Origin: JBFLXN01 sp040755715 [NCBI: Candidatus Edwardsbacteria bacterium]
GTDB lineage: Bacteria > Edwardsbacteria > AC1 > JBFLXN01
DNA length: 18,176 nucleotides
Assembly: GCA_040755715.1 (NCBI GenBank)
Contig: JBFLXN010000044.1
Span: forward strand, 1-18,176
Direction: 5' to 3'
Both the position numbers and the translations under genes were made by a program. The notes below the pieces were generated by a model that searched no databases, was not told the DNA's origin, and worked only from the letters and a program-made list of their open reading frames with translations. Of the stretch, positions 5,447 to 12,579 are shown piece by piece; position 1 is the stretch's first letter, and the number at the start of each line of letters is the position of its first letter.

Positions 5447-8314
5447 CTAAGCCTCTTTTAGTTCCTCCTGAATCTCCTTCATAATCCCTGGTAGCAATCC
5501 TTCTTCTCCCATTTGGTCAAAGACTTCCAATGCCTTATCATAGTAATTCAGTGCTTCTTGATTGGCATAGACTTTTTTCGCCTTGTCTCCTGCCTCAATA
5601 GCATAATAGAACGCTTTCTCCCAGCTTCGTCCCTGATAGAAATGGTGGGTTAAAATTCCATAAGCCTCTTCAATATTTTTCTCCTGAATCCCTTCAATAT
5701 ACTCACCAGCAATGATGTGAAGTTCCCGGCGTCTACCAAAAGACAGACTTTCATAAGCCACTTCTTGAGTCATGATGTGTTTAAAGAGATACTGATTGGC
5801 CGGTTCCAAAAGAATTAGGTCTAAACGATTAAGTGTTTGAAGATGTTCCTTCAACCCTTCTCTCTTTGGATAAATGCCTTCCAGGAGTGAATAATTAAAT
5901 TGTCTTCCTAAAACCGAAGCGACTTGTAAAACATTTTTTGTTTCTGCCGACAAGCGGTCAAGCCTGCTCATAATCACTCCCTGAATCGTATCCGGAATCT
6001 CCAGTTTATCAAGTCCAGTTTGTAATTTTAATAAGCCATCTTCTTTTTTAATCACACCTCGTTCAATTAGAGATTTAATAACTTCTTCAATAAAAAATGG
6101 ATTCCCCTGAGTTTTTTTAGAAATAAATTCTTCTATTTCTTTAGGCATTCCTTCAACGGTCAAAAGGGTGGCCGCCAATTTTTTGCTTTCATCTGAAGTA
6201 AATTCAGGCAAAGCAATCTCGGTATGATGTTCTTTCTCTCTAAATTCCCATTTTCCTTCTAATGACCGATAGACCAAAGCGATGAGAATCCTTTTATTAG
6301 CGATGTTCCGTCCAATGTAGTTCAACATTTCTAAAGAAGTCGTATCAGCCCAATGCAAATCCTCCAAGATAAGCATCAGTGGTTCCTGAGCCGCGCCCCA
6401 GGTAAGCATTTCCAGAGTAATGTCAAACAATCTCTGTTGGCGTAATTTCGCATCTAAAGATTTCGTCAGACTCGTTTCTTCAATAGGAACATTTAGCAAT
6501 TCACCAATAATTGGTGTCCACTCTGATAATTTGGGATTAACTATGACCATATTCTTTTCAATTTTTTTCCTTTTTTCTTCAGGGGAATCTACTTTCTTAA
6601 TACCCAGATAGTCCTCCATCAATTCAGCCCAGGGAAGATAGAAGATAGAAGAACCGTATGATTGACAATTGCCGCCGAAGACAGTGTATCCTTGACTCAT
6701 CCACTTTTGACTTAATTCCCGAACTAATCTTGATTTTCCTATTCCTGCTTCACCGGTAATAGAAACAATCTGTCCCCTCCCAGCTAAAACCTTCTCAACA
6801 ATTTCTGACAGAATACTCTGTTCTTTTTCTCTACCTACTAAAATTTTGCTCTCACTCATCCAGCGAGCAAAGATATCTTCTATCCCCACTTTTTCTTTCG
6901 TTACCTGATAGACCTCTAAGGGTTCTGTCTTCCCTTTCACAGTAATGGGTTTTTCCTTTTGTGTTTCAAATTTTTTCTTAATTTTTGCCCAAACTGATTC
7001 TGTTACCAGAAGTTCACTTTTCTTTGCTGTTTCCATCAAACGGGCGGCGATATTCACTTCATCTCCCATCACAGTGTATTCCTGACGTGTCTTTGAGCCA
7101 ATGTTTCCAGCAAAGACATAACCGGAGTTTATACCAATTTTCTGAGGTATCCCTAAGGTCTTTGCCCAAACTCCTGAGAGTATTTCCAAACCACATAAAC
7201 TTGCTCTCTCTTCATCATTTTCGTGAGCCACTGGGGCTCCAAAGAGAATCATTATTCTCTCGCCCTGTCTGGTGAAATCAATCTTATCAATCGTTCCTTC
7301 ATACTTTTGGACAATACCTTGAACTTCGGAAAAGTATGCTTGAAGATTCTCGGCTGCTTTCAGGTCTTTTTCATAGTTCAAGCCCCAGAGATTCAGAAAG
7401 AGTGTGGTCACCCGGCGGTGCTCACCATAAATTCGTTCACTTTTAGGGTCGCTCTTAATCTTTTCAAAGAGTCCTGGGGGAAGATGTGCCTTTAGCCTTT
7501 CAATCTCACTGACAAGATTTTCTATTCCTTTTGGAATTCTCTCTATCAAAGAGACTTCGGGAATTTCTTGTCTTTCAGAAACTTCTTTAAGTTGGTAGAT
7601 TCCTTTTTCTTTTTCTTCTGCTTTAACTTCTGATTTGACTTTCTTGAAAATTGTTTCACTAAAAAGAATTTCTCCTAAGGCTGACTTTTCTTCTAAGGTG
7701 ATTAGGTGATTTATTTCTGGGCCAACAAGTGCATATTCTAAATCAATTTCAGGTGTTCCCAGTTCAATCCCTAAGGTTTTGCCGCTATGAATAGCAAAGT
7801 GCATACTGAGAGGAAAGGCCCCAACTGAAGTTTCTACTTCAGGAAAATTCTTAAGGAAATCTTGGATTTTCCAGGCAGTCAAGACTGCTCTGAGTTCTTT
7901 GCTTTCTTTGACTGAAGGGATTTCGGAAAAAGTGGCGGCCAGAGCGTCTCCACTGAAACGAAGTAAATCCCCACCGTGTCTAAACACAATTTTTACCAGT
8001 GGAGAAAAGAACCGATTGATGATTTCGGTAACCTCTTCGGCTCCTGCTCTGCCACGATGAGAGAGCTTTTCCGAAAGCGTAGTAAAACCAGAAATGTCAG
8101 CCACAAGAACAGCCTGTTCTTGAAAACAGCCTTTGCGTAAATCTTCTTTCTCTCTTCCAAGAATTGCTGAGGGAAGGTAACGCACCATTGCTTGATAAAG
8201 TTCTTTCAAGCGGTTCTCTATTTTGTTTGTTTCAGCGGCGTTTAATCCCTTTTCATAGTGTTCCAGTTCTTCCTTAGAGAGATATTGTTCTAAAATTGTT
8301 TTTGCGAGAGCCAT
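5447..8314 (-). CDS. Twin class III adenylate cyclase domains fused to AAA-type ATPase
   Basis: A 955-residue cytoplasmic signalling protein. Cyclase domain 1 covers about residues 65-245, domain 2 about 297-475, the ATPase about 490-770, and the helical C-terminal part ends with about one TPR-like unit (ANQEALNYYDKALEVF). Domain 1 has both metal Asp residues (D73 in VADISGFT, D123 in RFSGDAL), while the Arg of the usual Asn-x3-Arg pair is replaced by T206 (N202 kept). Domain 2 has the reverse: Asp replaced by N308 (FLNL) and E352 (QGE), but N421 and R425 kept in VNIAARL, with T414 at the base-selecting position. Walker A is GEAGIGKS (521-528) and Walker B is LILEDLHWAD (648-656 region). The split resembles soluble adenylyl cyclase ADCY10. 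The TPR tail is short for the family. GGGGAGG precedes the ATG. Confidence 0.88.
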   Translation of the reverse strand: MALAKTILEQYLSKEELEHYEKGLNAAETNKIENRLKELYQAMVRYLPSAILGREKEDLRKGCFQEQAVLVADISGFTTLSEKLSHRGRAGAEEVTEIINRFFSPLVKIVFRHGGDLLRFSGDALAATFSEIPSVKESKELRAVLTAWKIQDFLKNFPEVETSVGAFPLSMHFAIHSGKTLGIELGTPEIDLEYALVGPEINHLITLEEKSALGEILFSETIFKKVKSEVKAEEKEKGIYQLKEVSERQEIPEVSLIERIPKGIENLVSEIERLKAHLPPGLFEKIKSDPKSERIYGEHRRVTTLFLNLWGLNYEKDLKAAENLQAYFSEVQGIVQKYEGTIDKIDFTRQGERIMILFGAPVAHENDEERASLCGLEILSGVWAKTLGIPQKIGINSGYVFAGNIGSKTRQEYTVMGDEVNIAARLMETAKKSELLVTESVWAKIKKKFETQKEKPITVKGKTEPLEVYQVTKEKVGIEDIFARWMSESKILVGREKEQSILSEIVEKVLAGRGQIVSITGEAGIGKSRLVRELSQKWMSQGYTVFGGNCQSYGSSIFYLPWAELMEDYLGIKKVDSPEEKRKKIEKNMVIVNPKLSEWTPIIGELLNVPIEETSLTKSLDAKLRQQRLFDITLEMLTWGAAQEPLMLILEDLHWADTTSLEMLNYIGRNIANKRILIALVYRSLEGKWEFREKEHHTEIALPEFTSDESKKLAATLLTVEGMPKEIEEFISKKTQGNPFFIEEVIKSLIERGVIKKEDGLLKLQTGLDKLEIPDTIQGVIMSRLDRLSAETKNVLQVASVLGRQFNYSLLEGIYPKREGLKEHLQTLNRLDLILLEPANQYLFKHIMTQEVAYESLSFGRRRELHIIAGEYIEGIQEKNIEEAYGILTHHFYQGRSWEKAFYYAIEAGDKAKKVYANQEALNYYDKALEVFDQMGEEGLLPGIMKEIQEELKEA

Positions 8315-8374
8315 TTTTATTTCCTCCCCATCTATTGTTTTGTATTAACAAATCAACGGATTCTCGTAGTATAG

Positions 8375-8440
8375 CCATTTACCCCGCACTTATCCCCCGC
8401 GATGCCCAGCACCGATTTAGGATAAGTGCGGGGTAAATGG
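8375..8440. repeat. Long perfect hairpin, copy A of a two-copy family
   Basis: Two arms of 21 bases (8375-8395 and 8420-8440) are exactly complementary and contain CCCCGCAC / GTGCGGGG. They enclose a 24-base loop with GATGCCCAGCACCGATTTA. Copy B at 17561-17625 shares the GC core, the architecture and about two-thirds of the loop, while its stem differs at paired positions. Copy A lies 60 bases upstream of the cyclase start codon, so it could sit in that gene's leader or promoter region. The function is unknown; structured RNA and mobile palindrome are both possible. Confidence 0.8.
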
Positions 8441-8474
8441 GCGTAGGTTTTATTTCTTCTAATCACATTCATAG

Positions 8475-8497
8475 CCCAGTCGCCTGAGGCGACTGGG
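8475..8497. repeat. Short perfect palindrome, 10-base arms, TGA loop
   Basis: CCCAGTCGCC and GGCGACTGGG are exactly complementary around TGA. No T-tract follows on either strand, so it is not a convincing terminator. It is the first of three GC-rich palindromes spaced by AT-rich DNA within 125 bases. Confidence 0.8.
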
Positions 8498-8538
8498 GAA
8501 TAATGAAAAATAATAAGCAGGCTTTTTAAAGTTTTATA

Positions 8539-8554
8539 AGGGCGTAAACGCCCT
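8539..8554. repeat. Short palindrome with CGTAAACG centre
   Basis: AGGGCGT and ACGCCCT are complementary around AA, flanked by further weak pairing (TAT/ATA). Its CGTAAACG core is the same as in the palindrome at 8580-8599. Confidence 0.75.
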
Positions 8555-8579
8555 ATAATATTTCTTTTTTATTTCTAAT

Positions 8580-8599
8580 CCCAGCCGTAAACGGCTGGG
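8580..8599. repeat. Short perfect palindrome with CGTAAACG centre
   Basis: CCCAGCCGT and ACGGCTGGG are exactly complementary around AA. It shares its CGTAAACG centre with 8539-8554 and its CCCAG outer arm with 8475-8497. The TA that flanks the 8603 element follows at once. Confidence 0.8.
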
Positions 8600-8600
8600 C

Positions 8601-8628
8601 TAGTGGTCTATGAGATAAATTCGTCGGG
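8601..8628 (+). mobile_element. Single end of a TA-GTG MITE-like element
   Basis: CTAGTGGTCTATGAGATAAATTCG matches the left end of the element at 17840 (GTGGTCTGTAACATAAATTAAC) at most positions, including TA then GTGGTCT and the ATAAATT block. No matching right end follows nearby. A short inverse match (AGACCAC, 9763-9769) occurs beyond the heptad-repeat gene. It is probably a decayed or solo end. Confidence 0.5.
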
Positions 8629-8896
8629 TTTTGTTTCACAATATATTATTATTCCTGGGAACAGGAGAAAATCAAATCTCCTGCCCCCTACTAAATTATT
8701 CAATTTCTCAAAGAAGCTAAAAATGCGCCACTGTGTTCATGCAGACTTGCGCCGAAAAAAATCTTCTTTATTCATTGCAAATTTTTCTATTAAATAGGAG
8801 TGACATAATCTTCATCCCCCCCCATTCAAACAAGTATTTTTTCCTGACCTAACTACTTGAACTATTTCCAAAGAAGAGCCAAAATTTTAAGAAATG

Positions 8897-9673
8897 TTAT
8901 TTTTCTCTTACAGAATATCCTGTTGTCTGGGAAATTCTTCTGTCCATTCTTTCAAGAAGTGCTCGGGTATTTTTCCCTTCCTCAACAATCAGTTCACTTA
9001 TATATTTAAGTGTTTCATTCTGTTGCCTGTGGATTTCATCTGCCTTAGCCAGATGTTCATCTATTTTAGCGGTTCTTTCATCCATCTTAACTAATCTTTC
9101 ATCCATCCGGATAAGTATCTCGGTTTGTTTCCGACTGATTTCCTTTAACCCTCGTGTAGTTTCTGCCAACCCACTGGTAGTTTCTGCTAACCCATGGATA
9201 ATTTCAGCGGACCCTCGGGTAGTTTCTGCTAATTCCTGGGTAGTCTTTGCTAACCCACGGATAATTTCAGCGGACCCTCGCGTAGTTTCTGCTAACTCCT
9301 GGTCAGTTTTTGCTAACCCACGGGTAGTTTCGGCTAATTCCTGGTTAGTTTTTGCTAACCCACGGATAATTTCAGCTGACCCTCGGGTAGTTTCGGCTAA
9401 TTCCTGGTCAATCTTTGCTAACCCACGGATAATTTCGGCTGACCCTCGCGTAGTTTCTGCTAACTCCTGGTTAGTTTTTGCTAACCCACGGATAATTTCA
9501 GCTGACCCACGGGTAGTTTCGGCTAATTCCTGGTCAATCTTTGCTAACCCACGAGTAGTTTCTGATATTTCTCTGACAAGTTTCTTTGTGCCGTTGAAAA
9601 CGAATAGAGCCACGCCGGCAACCGAGCCCACCGTTCCTAAAAAAGTAATGACAAAAGCCGTTATCTCACTCAT
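8897..9673 (-). CDS. Membrane-anchored heptad-repeat coiled-coil protein
   Basis: A 258-residue protein of no recognised family. Residues about 6-27 (AFVITFLGTVGSVAGVALFV) form one membrane helix. From about residue 34 to 230 the chain is an unbroken run of 7-residue units, mostly RGLAKxx, QELAETT and RGSAEII, then more divergent units (VKMDERT, AKIDEHL, RQQNETL). Positions 3 and 6 of each unit are mainly L/I/T, the a/d pattern of a coiled coil. Three heptads often form a higher-order 21-residue (63-base) repeat that is nearly identical at DNA level. The C-terminal 28 residues are basic and unique. GGAGG lies about 14 bases before the ATG. It sits 99 bases behind mutS. The function is unknown; a tether or spacer at the membrane is inferred from shape only. 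Confidence 0.75.
   Translation of the reverse strand: MSEITAFVITFLGTVGSVAGVALFVFNGTKKLVREISETTRGLAKIDQELAETTRGSAEIIRGLAKTNQELAETTRGSAEIIRGLAKIDQELAETTRGSAEIIRGLAKTNQELAETTRGLAKTDQELAETTRGSAEIIRGLAKTTQELAETTRGSAEIIHGLAETTSGLAETTRGLKEISRKQTEILIRMDERLVKMDERTAKIDEHLAKADEIHRQQNETLKYISELIVEEGKNTRALLERMDRRISQTTGYSVREK
9117..9563 (-). repeat. 63-base higher-order tandem repeats within the coiled-coil gene
   Basis: The DNA encoding units RGSAEII, RGLAKxx and QELAETT recurs with few changes (for example TAACCCACGGATAATTTC on the + strand appears at about 9250, 9355, 9418 and 9481). Copies are 63 bases apart where the triplet of heptads is intact and 42 where one heptad is missing. Such near-identical repeats favour copy-number change by slippage or recombination, always in multiples of 21 bases, so the frame would survive. 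Confidence 0.8.
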
Positions 9674-9722
9674 CTTTATCTTATACTTCCTCCTTCAATC
9701 CTTTACAATTTTACCTAACTAT

Positions 9723-9752
9723 ATTTTACACAAATTTCAAACAAAAATGCAA
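9723..9752 (-). promoter_or_regulatory. Possible promoter for the coiled-coil gene
   Basis: On the - strand TTGCAT (9752-9747) and TAAAAT (9728-9723) are separated by 18 bases, a fair sigma-70-like pair, in the 99-base gap after mutS. It could give the gene its own transcript as well as readthrough from mutS. AT-rich DNA yields such matches by chance. Confidence 0.3.
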
Positions 9753-9772
9753 GAAATAAATTAGACCACTTT

Positions 9773-12403
9773 CTATTTATTTATTTTTCTCTTTAATTCT
9801 TCTAATTTATTCAGTGCTTCTAAGGGGGTCATTTTTTCTAATTCTAATTTGCGCAGTTCCTCAAGAATTGGATGTTCAGCAGGAATAAACAATGTTAATT
9901 GCTTTGCTAGTTCAGGAGTAGGTGCGTGACTTCCCCGAGCCAATTTGGGTAAATTCGTCGGAGTCAATTCATCTGCTTCCAGATTAGCTAAAATTTCCTT
10001 TGCTCGTTCAATAACCTCCTTAGGCAAACCGGCTAATCTGGCTACTTGAATTCCATAAGACTGGTCACTGCCGCCTGAAACGACCTTGCGTAAGAAGATA
10101 ATCTCATCTCCCCATTCCTTTACCGTTACATTGTAATTTTTGACTCTCAGCAACTCACGGGAAAGTTCGGTTAACTCGTGATAGTGAGTAGCAAATAAAG
10201 TCTTACAGCAAAGTCGGTGGTGCAGGAATTCAGTAACTGCCCAGGCAATGGAAAGCCCATCAAAGGTAGAAGTGCCTCGCCCAATTTCATCCAACAGGAC
10301 AAGACTTTTAGTGGTAGCATTATTCAGAATATTTGCGGTTTCTTGCATTTCGGCTAAAAAAGTAGAGACACCCTTTGCTAAATCATCTGAAGCACCAATG
10401 CGAGTGAAAATCCTATCAACTAAACCAATTCTTGCCTCTTTAGCCGGCACAAAAGAACCAATTTGCGCCATAATGACAATGAGAGCAATCTGGCGTAAAT
10501 AAGTAGATTTTCCAGCCATATTCGGACCGGTCAAAATAATAATTTGATTCTCCTGATTATCTAACAAAGAATCGTTCGGCACAAAGGTACCTCTCTCAAT
10601 AGTCTTTTCCACCACTGGGTGTCTTCCTTCTATAATTCTGATTTCATCTCCTTCGTCAATTATTGGTCTGACATAATTATTCTCTACTGCCACTATAGCT
10701 AAGGAATTAAAGACATCAAGTTCTGCAATCCCTGCAGCCGATTGAAGAATTTTTTTTATTTCTTTACCAATTTCATCCCGAATGGTTAAAAAGAGTTCAT
10801 ACTCTCGTCTTTTGATTTTCTCTTCCGCTCCCAAAACTTTTGATTCGTATTCCTTCAGTTCGGGAGTGATAAATCTTTCACCATTGGCAATAGTTTGTTT
10901 TCTAACATAATGTGCCGGAACTAAATGCAAATTTGGTTTGGTTACTTCTATATAATATCCAAAGACATTATTGAAACCTACTTTGAGACTTTGAATACCG
11001 GTCTTTTTCCGTTCCCCTTCTTGAAGTTTAGCAATCCATTCTTTTCCACTTCGCATCAAATTTCGCAACTCATCTAGGTTAACATCATATCCTTCTTTGA
11101 TTATTCCTCCCTCGGTCAAAGAAAGTGGTGGACTATCCACAATTGATTTGTCTATCAAATTAACTAAATCTGAAAAATCAAATAGATTATTCTTGATTTC
11201 ATTTAACCTCACCGAAGAGCTCTTTTCTAGTAAATTTATAACCTGAGGTATTACATCAACTGAATTTTCTAATGCCTTAATATCCCGAGCATTAGCCCTG
11301 CCACAAGAAATCCTAGCGCAGAGCCGTTCCAAGTCTTGAATCTGGCTCAGGGTTGAAGTTAGGTTGTTTCTCAAATCTGTGGATTTAATCAGTTCATAGG
11401 TTGCCTCTTGACGATTCTTAAGAACATTTAGGTTGAGAAGTGGGGCAAGAAGCCAGCCTCTGAGTTTTCTTGCGCCGAGTGGTGTCTTTGTTTGGTCAAG
11501 TATACTGAGTAAAGTCCCTTCTTCACCTTCGCCCCTGATTTTTGAAGTGATTTCCAGATTGACTTTGGTTGCTTGGTCAAGAAGGAGATAGCCACTAGGG
11601 GTATAGGGAGAAATTTTGTAGATATGATTCAGAGCAGTTTTTTGGTTCTCTTCCAGATAGGCGAGGATTGCTCCAGCCGCCGAGATACCGGTTCTCATTT
11701 CTTCACAACCAAAACCAGCTAAAGATGCCGTCTTAAAATGATTGAGTAACTTTTCATAAGCCAAATTGAAATCGAAATGATAATCTTCTTTCTTAGTAAT
11801 ATGAAAATTTCTGAAGGACAAAAAATCTTCGTTGGCAGAATTTGGTAATATTATTTCTGAAGGTGCAAAGCGATTAATTTCTTCTCTCAAATCTTTATGT
11901 TCAATTTCGCTTACTAAAAATTCTCCAGTAGAGAGGTCAACGGCGGCTAGACCAAATTTTTTCTCCTGACCGAGGGCTCTGTTTGCTGAGACAACGGACA
12001 GGTTATCAGGAATAATGGCAATGAGGTAATTATTTTCTTTTTCTTTCAGAAGTGATGGTCGCAGAACTGTTCCAGGAGTGATGACCTCGGTGATATCTCT
12101 TTTAACAATTCCCTTAGCCAGAGCCGCATCTTCCAACTGGTCGCAAATCGCCACTTTATAGCCAGCTTTAATCAAACGAGTCACATAGCGGTCTAAAGCA
12201 TGATAGGGTATTCCAGCTAAAGGAATTTTGTTGCCTTTGCCGTGTTCACGAGAGGTAAGGGTTATATTTAAAACCTTAGAGGCAGTCACCGCATCTTCGT
12301 AGAAAGTCTCATAGAAATCTCCCACCCTAAAGAAAAGAATTGCTTCTTTGTGTTCTTTTTTGATGCGGTGGTATTGAGACAGCATTGGTGTGATTTTAGA
12401 CAT
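9773..12403 (-). CDS. mutS: DNA mismatch repair protein MutS
   Basis: An 876-residue mismatch-recognition ATPase that binds mispairs in DNA and recruits MutL. The mismatch-reading Phe-x-Glu is F30-Y31-E32 in GDFYETF, which marks MutS1 rather than MutS2. The connector, lever and clamp domains follow (clamp around 445-555, VGFNNVFGYYIEVTKP at 475-490). Walker A is GPNMAGKS at 626-633, Walker B is LVLLDEIGRGTSTFDG at 701-716 and the switch His is in ATHYHEL (738-744). The C-terminal dimerisation tail (TPLEALNKLEELK) is intact and the length is normal. GGGAGG precedes the start by about 11 bases, right behind a GAAA-looped hairpin. It is downstream of mutL, miaA and the phosphate transporter gene on the same strand, after a 176-base gap. 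Confidence 0.97.
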   Translation of the reverse strand: MSKITPMLSQYHRIKKEHKEAILFFRVGDFYETFYEDAVTASKVLNITLTSREHGKGNKIPLAGIPYHALDRYVTRLIKAGYKVAICDQLEDAALAKGIVKRDITEVITPGTVLRPSLLKEKENNYLIAIIPDNLSVVSANRALGQEKKFGLAAVDLSTGEFLVSEIEHKDLREEINRFAPSEIILPNSANEDFLSFRNFHITKKEDYHFDFNLAYEKLLNHFKTASLAGFGCEEMRTGISAAGAILAYLEENQKTALNHIYKISPYTPSGYLLLDQATKVNLEITSKIRGEGEEGTLLSILDQTKTPLGARKLRGWLLAPLLNLNVLKNRQEATYELIKSTDLRNNLTSTLSQIQDLERLCARISCGRANARDIKALENSVDVIPQVINLLEKSSSVRLNEIKNNLFDFSDLVNLIDKSIVDSPPLSLTEGGIIKEGYDVNLDELRNLMRSGKEWIAKLQEGERKKTGIQSLKVGFNNVFGYYIEVTKPNLHLVPAHYVRKQTIANGERFITPELKEYESKVLGAEEKIKRREYELFLTIRDEIGKEIKKILQSAAGIAELDVFNSLAIVAVENNYVRPIIDEGDEIRIIEGRHPVVEKTIERGTFVPNDSLLDNQENQIIILTGPNMAGKSTYLRQIALIVIMAQIGSFVPAKEARIGLVDRIFTRIGASDDLAKGVSTFLAEMQETANILNNATTKSLVLLDEIGRGTSTFDGLSIAWAVTEFLHHRLCCKTLFATHYHELTELSRELLRVKNYNVTVKEWGDEIIFLRKVVSGGSDQSYGIQVARLAGLPKEVIERAKEILANLEADELTPTNLPKLARGSHAPTPELAKQLTLFIPAEHPILEELRKLELEKMTPLEALNKLEELKRKINK

Positions 12404-12418
12404 CAGAAGATAAGCCTC

Positions 12419-12436
12419 CCCCGATTTTCATCGGGG
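12419..12436 (-). promoter_or_regulatory. GAAA-tetraloop hairpin abutting the mutS ribosome binding site
   Basis: In the mutS transcript sense CCCCGAT and ATCGGGG pair over 7 bases around the loop GAAA, a stable GNRA tetraloop, and the Shine-Dalgarno GGGAGG begins within the last two bases of the stem. It may help or hinder initiation. Related CCCGAT/ATCGGG palindromes occur at 17903 and 17976, so it may simply be a dispersed repeat. Confidence 0.5.
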
Positions 12437-12439
12437 TCG

Positions 12440-12558
12440 GCAAGTAGCGAGAATTGGGTTTACGGGGTTTTCTCGGTTTATTGAGTTTATCGGGTTATTA
12501 AAACCCAATGAACCCAAAAAACTCAACAAACTCAATTAACCCAATACTTTCTACTTGC
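12440..12558. repeat. GGGTT-word inverted array between nptA-like gene and mutS
   Basis: GCAAGTAG at 12440-12447 and CTACTTGC at 12551-12558 close a structure whose left side is GAATTGGGTTTA, GGGGTTTT, ATTGAGTTTATCGGGTTATT and whose right side carries the complements (AACCCAATGAACCC, AACTCAACAAACTCAATT, AACCCAATACTTT). It is a long imperfect hairpin made of 10-12 base words, filling most of the 176-base gap. It may end or attenuate transcription between the two genes; this is an inference. Confidence 0.7.
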
Positions 12559-12579
12559 TACTATTTTATTCAAGATAAC

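Larger units (their letters stand above)
8315..8896. other. Gene-free stretch with hairpins
   Basis: No convincing gene is present in these 582 bases. They hold the long hairpin at 8375-8440, three short perfect palindromes (8475-8497, 8539-8554, 8580-8599), a TA-GTGGTCT element end at 8601 and a C8 run near 8816-8823. The rest is AT-rich. The 64-codon open frame at 8603 has no ribosome binding site and no recognisable content. Confidence 0.6.

Noticed and set aside
8475-8599. Intrinsic terminators
   Set aside because: The stems are good but no T-tract follows on either strand and no gene ends next to them.
8603-8797. 64-codon open frame in the gene-free stretch
   Set aside because: It starts within a MITE-like end, has no Shine-Dalgarno, and the translation resembles nothing known.
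9117-9563. CRISPR-like regular repeats
   Set aside because: The period (63 or 42 bases) is explained by heptads in an open frame; there are no unique spacers.
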